In this document: positions 33,916 through 40,815 of the stretch, piece by piece
Numbering within the stretch: position 1 is the first letter of the stretch
Layout: every line of letters starts with the position of its first letter
Source: Thermomonospora echinospora
Lineage (GTDB): Bacteria > Actinomycetota > Actinomycetes > Streptosporangiales > Streptosporangiaceae
DNA length: 64,000 nt
Reading direction: 5' to 3'
NCBI RefSeq assembly: GCF_900108175.1
Contig: NZ_FNVO01000019.1
Span: 62,001 to 126,000 of the forward strand
Translations under genes and position numbers: made by a program
Notes under the pieces: model-generated
What the model was told of the DNA's origin: nothing
What the model saw: only the letters and a program-made list of their open reading frames with translations
Databases searched by the model: none

Positions 33916-34911
33916 ATGTTCCCCTTTGGCACCCCTCTTCGCGCGTTCCCCGTGACCACCCTCGCCGTCGCGGGCCTGCTCGGCCTGACCGCCTGCGGAA
34001 GCTCCGATGGCACCACCGCGACCCCTGGCGGCGACTCGGGCGGCGGCGACACCAAGGTCATCGCGTCGCTCTATCCCGTGGCGTGGCTGGCGCAGAAGGT
34101 CGGCGGACGGGACGTCTCCGTCACCACGCTGACCAGGCCGGGCGCCGAGCCGCACGGCCTGGAACTGACCCCGCGGCAGATCGCCGACATCGGCGCGGCG
34201 AAGTTCACCATCTATGTCAAGGGCATGCAGCCCGCCGTGGACGAGGCTGTCGACCAGCATGCCAAGGGCAAGTCTCTGGACGCCGCGTCCGTCGTGAAGA
34301 CGTTGCCCTCCCCGGCCGGCGCCGATGGGCACGACCACGGCGAGGAAGAGCACGACCACGGCGAAGAGGAGCACGGCCACGAGGACGAGGTCTCCTACGA
34401 TCCGCATGTCTGGCTGGATCCGAACCGTATGGCCACCATCGCCACCGCCCTCGGCGACAAGTTCGCCGCCACCGACTCTGCGCACGCCACCGGGTACCGG
34501 GAACGCGCCAGGTCCGTCGCCGCGGAACTCAACGCGCTCGACCAGTCGTACCGGAACGGTCTCAGGGCCTGTAAGCGCGACACGGTCGTCACCGCGCACG
34601 CCGCGTTCCAGTACATGGTGGACCGCTACGGCCTCAAGCAGATCTCCATCGCCGGCATCGACCCCGGCAGTGAGCCCTCACCCGCTCGCCTGGCCGAGCT
34701 GACCAAGGAGATCAAGGCAGCGGGCGCCACCACCGTGTTCACCGAAACGCTGGTCAGCCCCAAGGTCGCCGAGACGCTCGCCAAGGAGAGCGGGGTCAGC
34801 ACCGCCGTGCTCGACCCGGTGGAGGGCGTGCAGGAGGGTGCCAGCGACGATTACATATCGATCATGAGAAAGAACCTCGAGACCCTTCGTCCCGCGCTGG
34901 AATGCTCCTGA
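33916..34911 (+). CDS. znuA: Zinc ABC transporter substrate-binding lipoprotein (ZnuA type)
   Basis: A 331-residue lipoprotein. The signal ends at LLGLTACGSS (lipobox). The A-I fold follows: IASLYPVAWLAQKVGG, PGAEPHGLELTPRQ (first His ligand), a His/Asp/Glu-rich loop (GHDHGEEEHDHGEEEHGHED) typical of zinc-specific members, PHVWLDPN (second His), HAAFQYMVDRYGL (third His) and a late TETLVS/D region. No znuB or znuC follows, so it must use a permease elsewhere. A Zur-type box precedes it, and it is divergent from the NRPS operon. This is the strongest sign that zinc is the metal of the cluster. Confidence 0.92.
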   Translation: MFPFGTPLRAFPVTTLAVAGLLGLTACGSSDGTTATPGGDSGGGDTKVIASLYPVAWLAQKVGGRDVSVTTLTRPGAEPHGLELTPRQIADIGAAKFTIYVKGMQPAVDEAVDQHAKGKSLDAASVVKTLPSPAGADGHDHGEEEHDHGEEEHGHEDEVSYDPHVWLDPNRMATIATALGDKFAATDSAHATGYRERARSVAAELNALDQSYRNGLRACKRDTVVTAHAAFQYMVDRYGLKQISIAGIDPGSEPSPARLAELTKEIKAAGATTVFTETLVSPKVAETLAKESGVSTAVLDPVEGVQEGASDDYISIMRKNLETLRPALECS

Positions 34912-35244
34912 TGCCCCACCGCCCGTCTTCGAGATGACCGGTGGTCGCGTCCGCCGGACCGGACGCGACCACCCTTCGACGGAAGGTGGACCACGATGAC
35001 GTGAGCCTGGGCACGGGTGCCCCGGTGGTGGTCGGCCGTGCGGACGGCGAGACGGCTGCCAGAACGGCAACTGCCGCCCAGGCGACCGCAGACCAGCGCG
35101 GTGGCGCTCGCCGTCGAGAGCGAGATCGAGAGCGAGCAGGCACCGTACGATCTGCTTCAGCTCACTCGGCTGCGACGAGGCGGAACGGTCCGTAGACCGA
35201 CTGCCAGGGCCCGTGGCAGGGCGGGAGGTCTCGCCACCCACACC
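34912..35244. other. Non-coding or decayed stretch after the zinc-binding protein gene
   Basis: About 330 bases without a credible gene. Open frames exist on both strands but their translations are Arg- and Ala-rich shadows without starts or motifs. The right end runs into the acyl-CoA dehydrogenase fragment, so part of it may be decayed sequence of that gene or of an old insertion. Confidence 0.45.
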
Positions 35245-35622
35245 AGGCGGCGCACGGCGTCCGGCGCGCCGCTGATCGAGCTGCAGAACACCCGGTTCGA
35301 ACTGGCCGAGTGCGCCACCCTGGCCCACGCGGGCCGGGTGTTCGCCGACTCGTGCGTCGAGCGGCACCTGCGCGGCGAACTCGACGCGGCCACGGCCGCG
35401 ATGACCAAGTGGTGGCTGACCGACGTGCAGTGCCAGGTGATCGACCGATGCCTGCAACTGTTCGGAGGCTACGGCTACATGCGGGAGTACCCCATCGCCC
35501 GCATGTACGCCGACGCTCGCGCTCAGCGGATCTACGGAGGGACCAACGAGCTCATGAAGGAGATCATCACCAGGTCCCTGTCCAGGGCGGCGGGACGAGC
35601 ACCGATCGGGTGGAACCCCTGA
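35245..35622 (+). pseudogene. Acyl-CoA dehydrogenase, C-terminal fragment only
   Basis: The frame encodes GAPLIELQNTRFELAECAT, then AMTKWWLTDVQCQVIDRCLQ, LFGGYGYMREYPIARMYADAR and IYGGTNELMKEII. This is the last third of an acyl-CoA dehydrogenase, with the FAD-contacting QLFGGYGY and GGTNE segments. The N-terminal two thirds of the roughly 380-residue family are missing, and upstream sequence in this frame is not related. It marks the right border of the metallophore cluster. The ancestral gene would fit the catabolic region at the window start. Confidence 0.85.
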
Positions 35623-35662
35623 GCCTGCGGCGTGGGAGACCGCGCCGCAGGCTCAGGGGTTC
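35613..35662. terminator. Perfect 20-bp hairpin spanning both convergent stop codons
   Basis: Arms 35613-35632 and 35643-35662 are perfectly complementary, with a 10-base loop. The left arm contains the TGA of the acyl-CoA dehydrogenase fragment, and the right arm contains the stop of the minus-strand gene at 35653. It can act in both directions. Confidence 0.85.
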
Positions 35663-36087
35663 ACCCAGTCGGTGACGACACGGCCGTAGCGGAGGCTGAA
35701 GGGGCCGGGGCCGGACAGCGGGGCGGTGAAGCGGCCGAGGGCGTCGACGGTCACCGTGGTGGAGCCGCCGGGGCGGCGGATCCGCACCGGCTCGGCGGTG
35801 TCGGCCGGGATCAGCCGACCGACGATCCGCCGGGGCGGGTCGGTGACCTCGACCTCGATGGTGGTCTCACCGGCCCGGAAGGTCAGGAACCGCGGCCCCT
35901 GCGCACGGCCCGGACCGCGGACCGGCGCCGCATCGTCCAGCGAGTCGAAGGCCAGTTCGGCCAGCTCGGCGTCGAGCGCGCGGAACACCAGCGCCTCCCG
36001 CGCGACCCGCAACGACTCGGGGGGCACGGGATCGAGGAACGCGACGGCCCGGCGCAGCCGCGCCTCCAGCTCGCTGTCCTCGTCCAT
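35653..36087 (-). CDS. Hypothetical protein next to ECF sigma factor
   Basis: A 144-residue protein from ATG 36087. It has an N-terminal helical part (LEARLRRAVAFLDPVPPESLRVAREALVF), then a beta-rich half with FLTFRAGETTIEVEVTDPP and GSTTVTVDALGRFTAPL. That half is reminiscent of small Ig-like or prealbumin-like domains. No signal peptide or membrane helix is seen. It follows the ECF sigma gene by 23 bases and ends inside a terminator arm, so the two are co-transcribed. It could be an anti-sigma-like or accessory factor of the protease module, but no known anti-sigma motif (such as HxxxCxxC) is present. Confidence 0.75.
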   Translation of the reverse strand: MDEDSELEARLRRAVAFLDPVPPESLRVAREALVFRALDAELAELAFDSLDDAAPVRGPGRAQGPRFLTFRAGETTIEVEVTDPPRRIVGRLIPADTAEPVRIRRPGGSTTVTVDALGRFTAPLSGPGPFSLRYGRVVTDWVNP

Positions 36088-36110
36088 GGGCCGAATCCCT
36101 CGTCTCCGCG

Positions 36111-36698
36111 TCACGACTGGGCTGCACCGCCTGTTATACCTCGTTCGACGAGGAGCTCCCTGAGCTGGCTCAGGCAGCGGGCCCGGGTGGGGCCGATGCT
36201 GCCGACCGGAATCCCCAGCGCCTGCGACACCTCCGCATAGCTGGGCGGCGGTGAGGCCAGCAACATCCGCAGCAGCTCGCGGCACCGCCCAGGCAGTTCC
36301 TCCAGCGCCTGCACCAGCTCCCTGTCACGCCGCCGGTCCAGCTCCGCGTCCTCGGCGTCGAGCATCACCTGTTCGGGGGACAGGTCGTCGACGCCGGGCA
36401 CCAGGGTGTCCAGATCGCTGGTCAGGGCCACCCGGCTGCCGACGCGGACGGCTTTGCGGGATTCGTTGCGGGCGGTGGTGGCCAGCCATGCGCCCGCCTG
36501 CTCGGGGGACCGGATCCGGCCGATGTGCTCGGCGAACCGGAACCAGGTGATCTGGAAGACCTCCTCGGCCTCCGCCGCACCGAGCCCGTGGCCCCGGGCC
36601 ACCGACCACACCAGACCACTGAACCGCGCGACCAGTGACTCCCAGGCCGCCGCGTCCCCTCCTGCGGCGGCCCTGACCAGGGCCCCGACCTCGTCCAT
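36111..36698 (-). CDS. ECF-type RNA polymerase sigma factor
   Basis: A 195-residue sigma factor from ATG 36698. Region 2 is GDAAAWESLVARFSGLVWSVAR ... AEEVFQITWFRFAEHIGRI, and region 4 is LPGRCRELLRMLLASPPPSYAEVSQALGIPVGSIGPTRARCLSQL. A variable linker joins them. It is 65 bases downstream of the subtilisin gene on the same strand, so it may be read from the same promoter. Its target genes cannot be inferred; the adjacent protease genes are natural candidates. Confidence 0.93.
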   Translation of the reverse strand: MDEVGALVRAAAGGDAAAWESLVARFSGLVWSVARGHGLGAAEAEEVFQITWFRFAEHIGRIRSPEQAGAWLATTARNESRKAVRVGSRVALTSDLDTLVPGVDDLSPEQVMLDAEDAELDRRRDRELVQALEELPGRCRELLRMLLASPPPSYAEVSQALGIPVGSIGPTRARCLSQLRELLVERGITGGAAQS

Positions 36699-36763
36699 AC
36701 GCCCCCACCCTCCCTGTGAGGCCATGGTAGGTCGGGAGATATCGCCGTATCCGGCGATCCGGG

Positions 36764-38107
36764 CTAGCGCGCCCAGCCGTATGTGGGCGTCCAGCCGGTC
36801 GGCAGCAGCACCCGCCCGGCGCTCTCGACCCGGCCCGCCCCGGACAACAGCGCCGCCGCCGCCTCCCTGGACGATTCCTTGGTCTTGGACATGCGCGCCG
36901 CCATCATCCCGGCGACGATCGGCGTGGAGAAGGACGTGCCGCTCCACCGGGCCAGACCGGTGGTGAAATCCACCCGAGTCCCCTTCTCGGGGGCGGTCAC
37001 GCAGGTGCACCCCTGGTACAGCGGCGGCGAGGGATAGTACCGGCAGTAACCGAACGACGGGTCGCGGTATTCATAGGTTCCGTTGAAGAAGGCGCTCACC
37101 AGCCGCTCCCCCGGCGCGTACACGTCAACCCAGGGGCCGTGGTTGCTGAAGCACGCCAGCCCCGCGCCGTCCTCGCGCAGGGCGCCCACGCACACCACAC
37201 CGGGGGCGTCCGTGCCGCCGGGGTAGTAGGTCCGGTTGACGCCGTGGTTTCCCGCGCAGGCCACCAGAGTGGTGTCCGGGTGCTCGCCGAGGAGGCGGAA
37301 GAACTCCTCGAGCCCCGCGAGTGGGACGTCGTCCGCGGTGTGCGCCCCGGCCGACAGGCTGATGATGTCGGGCCAGCCCCTGTGGTCCAGGACGTCCAGG
37401 AGAACGGTGCCGAGGGTGTGCTCGTCGAGCGCCCCGGCGTACGTCAGCGCGTTGGAGACGAACACGTCGGCCGCCGGCGCGACGGCCGTGAGCACCCCGG
37501 CGATGAAGCTGCCATGTCCCGCGTACTCCCGCATGATGCCGGGCAACTGCGCGTTCTCGGGCACGTCGGCCCTGCCGCTCACGTCCGGGGGCAGCCGGGA
37601 CGGGAAGCCGGAGACCGGGACCAGGCCGGTGTCGACCACCAGGATCCCGACGCCCTCACCAGCGGCCGGGTCGGGGTTGGACAGGGGGTTGCGGGGATGC
37701 CCGGCCGGGGCCGGCTCGTCGGCCGGGCAGGTCCCGGTCGGCGCGATTGAAACCAGATGGTTCAGCGAGGCGCGCCGGCCCGTCCGTTCCCGCATCTCCA
37801 ACGCGTCGCGTCCCCCGTTGAGCTTGACCAGCATCGGCCGGCCGCGCCGCCCCGGCAGCCCGCGCGGCGGCGGGACCTGGTTGGGCGGCCCCTGCATCCG
37901 GCTCGGTGCCTCCTGCGCCTGCGGGACCGCGTCCAGGACGTGGCCCAGGTCGTCCGGGTCGATCAGCAGCTCGTCGTCGATGTAGACCGACAGCGGGGCG
38001 TTGCTGGAGTCGTACAGGACCGCGGGAGTCAGCCCCGTGCCCTCGTAGGCCTGCCGTATCGCCTCGAACTGGGTCAGGAACTTGGGATCGCCATGGACTG
38101 GCGGCAT
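36764..38107 (-). CDS. S8 (subtilisin) serine protease without signal peptide
   Basis: A 447-residue protein with the full catalytic set: Asp159 (GILVVDTGL), His198 (YAGHGSFIAG), oxyanion Asn287 (VACAGNHG) and Ser392 (SGTSFSTPIVAGMMA). The first 150 residues are acidic and then Pro/Arg-rich, with no hydrophobic signal or transmembrane segment, so it probably works in the cytosol or as an internal zymogen. AAGGAGG precedes ATG 38107. The start is divergent from the CHAT protease gene, with 67 bases between. Together with the sigma factor this looks like a regulated intracellular proteolysis module. Confidence 0.9.
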   Translation of the reverse strand: MPPVHGDPKFLTQFEAIRQAYEGTGLTPAVLYDSSNAPLSVYIDDELLIDPDDLGHVLDAVPQAQEAPSRMQGPPNQVPPPRGLPGRRGRPMLVKLNGGRDALEMRERTGRRASLNHLVSIAPTGTCPADEPAPAGHPRNPLSNPDPAAGEGVGILVVDTGLVPVSGFPSRLPPDVSGRADVPENAQLPGIMREYAGHGSFIAGVLTAVAPAADVFVSNALTYAGALDEHTLGTVLLDVLDHRGWPDIISLSAGAHTADDVPLAGLEEFFRLLGEHPDTTLVACAGNHGVNRTYYPGGTDAPGVVCVGALREDGAGLACFSNHGPWVDVYAPGERLVSAFFNGTYEYRDPSFGYCRYYPSPPLYQGCTCVTAPEKGTRVDFTTGLARWSGTSFSTPIVAGMMAARMSKTKESSREAAAALLSGAGRVESAGRVLLPTGWTPTYGWAR

Positions 38108-38174
38108 CGTGCCTCCTTTCGCCGGGAGCGATGTTCGCCTTATGTAGAGCGCCAGTGCGGATTCCTGATACCTC

Positions 38175-40802
38175 GTGCGCCCGCCGATCGCCGCCTTCTA
38201 CGATCGGGCCGTGGCCGGCGACCCCCTCCAGTTGCTTCCGCTGGCCCTTTCCCGGCCCAGGGAGGCCATGGTCCGCGCCCGGGCGCTGCTGGCGCAGTCG
38301 CCGTCGCCGCTGGCCGCCTCCATCGCCCACCAGGCCAGGGGCGTGGTGCTGCGCGACTTCGGGGACACCGCGGCGGCGTTGCGGGAGTTGCGCACGGCCG
38401 TACGGCTGGCGCGGCGGGCCGGTGATCCGGCCCGCGAAGCGGACGTGCTGGCCACTTTGGGCGTGGCGCTCGTTCACGCCGGCCGGACACGGCCGGGGCT
38501 GACCGCGCTGGACCGGGCGGTCGCCCGGTCGCGAGGGGAGGCGGCGGCCAGGGTCCGCTTCCGGCGGGCGGTCGTGTTCAACGTGCTGGGCCGCCATGAG
38601 GACGCCCTCGCCGACCTGCGCCGGGTCATCCCCGCACTGCGGCGCGCCGACGACACGTTGTGGAGCGCGCGGGCCTACACCGCGCGGGGCGTCGCGCATT
38701 TGGGGCTCGGCTCCCCCGACCGGGCGGACACCGACTTCCGGATCGCAGAGATGCTCTACGGAGGCACCGACCAGGAGGTGGAGTCGGTCTTCGCGCTGCA
38801 CAACCGAGGGCTGACCGCGTTCCGGCTGGGCGACCTGCCGGCCGCGCTGGCCCGGCTGGACGAAGCGGGGCGCCGGTATGTGGAGCTGGGCGTTCCGATG
38901 CCGGAGCTGAACATCGACCGGTGCTCGGTCCTGCTGTCGGCCGGGTTGCCCGCCGACGCCCTGGCCGAGGCCGACCTCGGAATCCGGCAGCTCGAGCGGA
39001 TCCGCGGGCAGGCCACCCGGCGCTCGGAGCTGCTGCTGATGGCGGCGCGGGCGGCCCTTGCGACGGGCGACCCGCAGGCCGCGGTGGACCGGGCCCGCAC
39101 GGCGTCCGCGCTGTTCTCCGCGCAGCGACGCCGGTGGTGGAGCGCGCATGCCCGGCTCGTTCTGCTTCAGGCACGGCTGGCTGCCGAGGGGCCCTCCGCT
39201 CGGCTGCTCCACCAGGCCGTGGGCACGGCGCGGCGGCTCGCCGAGCTGAGGTCCGCCGACGAGGCCCAGGCGCATCTGCTGGCCGGCAGGGTTGCGCTCG
39301 CCCTGGGGCGGGCCGCCGAGGCGGACGCCCACCTGGCCACCGCCGCCCGGTCCCGGCGCGGCGGCCCCGCGCAGGCCCGTAGCAGCGGATGGCTGGCCGA
39401 GGCGTTGCGCGCCGAGGCGGCCGGGCGGCATCGCGGGCTGCTGGGTGCATGCCGTCACGGTCTGGCGCTGCTGGAGGAGCACCGGCTCAGCCTCGGCGCC
39501 TCCGAGCTGCGGGCGCAGGCCACCGCGCAGGGCGCCGAGCTGGCCGCCCTCGCCCAGCGCGCCGCGCTGCGGGCCGGACGGCCCCGGGAACTGCTGGTCT
39601 GGAGCGAACGCTGGCGGGCCACCGCACTGGCGGTCCCGGCCGTCCACCCGGTGGACGACCAGGGGCTGCAAGCCGGGCTGACCGCCTTCCGGGAGGTCAG
39701 CAGCAGGCTGGAGCGGGCCCGGGCGCAGGGCTCCGCGCCGCTCGCGCTGGAGCGTGAGCAGCGTCGGCTGGAGCGCGACATCCGCAGCCGGACGATGCAT
39801 GCGCCGGGTGCCAGCCGGACAGACGGGCGCCGTTTCGATGTCGGGAGCCTGCTGGACGCGCTGGGTGACGCCCGGATGGTCGAGATCGTCGACGTGGACG
39901 GCGCACTGCACATCCTGGTCTGCGGTGCGGGCCAGGTGCGACGGTACGCGGCGGGCCGGACCGAGAGGGCCGCCGCCGAGGTCGAATTCGCCCGCTCGGC
40001 GCTGGGGCGGCTGGCGTTCGGGGGCGGCGACGGCGATCTGACGGCGCTGGCGGACGCCGGGGCCAGGCTCCAGTGCGAGCTGCTCGGCACCGCCGTCCGG
40101 CGGCTGGGGGACGGGCCGGTGGTCGTCGTCCCGCCGGGCATCCTGCACGGGGTGCCGTGGGCGCTGCTGCCGGCGTTGCGGGACCGGGAGCTGAACGTGG
40201 CCCCGTCGGCGAGCGCGTGGCTGAAGGCACGAACGGCCGTCCCGGCGGAAGGCGGCGTGGTGCTGGTACGGGGTCCAGGGCTGCACACGGGAGGCGGCGA
40301 GGTCGCGCTGCTGGCGGAGCAGTACGGCGACGCCACGGTCCTGCAAGGCGGGACGGCCTCGGCCGCGCGCGTCCTGGAGGCCGTCGATGGGTGCGGTATC
40401 GCGCACATCGCGGCCCATGGCGCATTCCGTGCCGACAGCCCGTTGTTCTCCTCCCTCCGGATGGAGGACGGGCCGCTGACCGTGTACGACTTCGAACGGC
40501 TGCGCCGGGCGCCGTACCGGCTGGTGCTGTCGAGCTGTGACTCCGGGCGGATGGCGGCGGCCGGCGCGGACGAACTACTCGGCCTGGTCTCAGCGCTGCT
40601 GCCGCTCGGTACGGCGGGCGTCGTGGCCAGCCTGGTCGCGGTGAACGACGAGGCCACCGTACCGCTGATGCTGGCGCTGCACGACGCGCTGCGCGCCGGG
40701 GAGGGCCTGGCGCGGGCGTTGCTGCGGGCCCGCGCCGCGGTGCCCGCCGATCCCGTCCACCAGGCGACCGCCCTGTCGTTCGTGGCGTTGGGGGCGGGCT
40801 AG
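38175..40802 (+). CDS. CHAT-domain caspase-like protein with TPR-like repeats
   Basis: An 875-residue protein from GTG 38175. About residues 5-560 are Ala/Leu/Arg-rich helical hairpins of TPR type (for example RGVAHLGLGSPDRADTDFRIAEM). The C-terminal 260 residues are a CHAT domain, with the catalytic His748 in HIAAHGAF and Cys788 in LSSCDSG, and a final VALGAG strand typical of the family. CHAT proteins are caspase/separase relatives that sense a signal through repeats and cleave a partner. The divergent S8 protease and the sigma factor are plausible partners or targets; this is inference. Confidence 0.93.
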   Translation: MRPPIAAFYDRAVAGDPLQLLPLALSRPREAMVRARALLAQSPSPLAASIAHQARGVVLRDFGDTAAALRELRTAVRLARRAGDPAREADVLATLGVALVHAGRTRPGLTALDRAVARSRGEAAARVRFRRAVVFNVLGRHEDALADLRRVIPALRRADDTLWSARAYTARGVAHLGLGSPDRADTDFRIAEMLYGGTDQEVESVFALHNRGLTAFRLGDLPAALARLDEAGRRYVELGVPMPELNIDRCSVLLSAGLPADALAEADLGIRQLERIRGQATRRSELLLMAARAALATGDPQAAVDRARTASALFSAQRRRWWSAHARLVLLQARLAAEGPSARLLHQAVGTARRLAELRSADEAQAHLLAGRVALALGRAAEADAHLATAARSRRGGPAQARSSGWLAEALRAEAAGRHRGLLGACRHGLALLEEHRLSLGASELRAQATAQGAELAALAQRAALRAGRPRELLVWSERWRATALAVPAVHPVDDQGLQAGLTAFREVSSRLERARAQGSAPLALEREQRRLERDIRSRTMHAPGASRTDGRRFDVGSLLDALGDARMVEIVDVDGALHILVCGAGQVRRYAAGRTERAAAEVEFARSALGRLAFGGGDGDLTALADAGARLQCELLGTAVRRLGDGPVVVVPPGILHGVPWALLPALRDRELNVAPSASAWLKARTAVPAEGGVVLVRGPGLHTGGGEVALLAEQYGDATVLQGGTASAARVLEAVDGCGIAHIAAHGAFRADSPLFSSLRMEDGPLTVYDFERLRRAPYRLVLSSCDSGRMAAAGADELLGLVSALLPLGTAGVVASLVAVNDEATVPLMLALHDALRAGEGLARALLRARAAVPADPVHQATALSFVALGAG

Positions 40803-40810
40803 CCGGCCCC
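40791..40810. terminator. Possible hairpin between convergent CHAT and LuxR-type genes
   Basis: GGGGCGGGC (40791-40799) and GCCGGCCCC (40802-40810) pair at 8 of 9 positions with a two-base turn that includes the CHAT stop codon. The turn is tight and there is no T tract, so the call is weak. Confidence 0.35.
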
Positions 40811-40815
40811 GTGAG

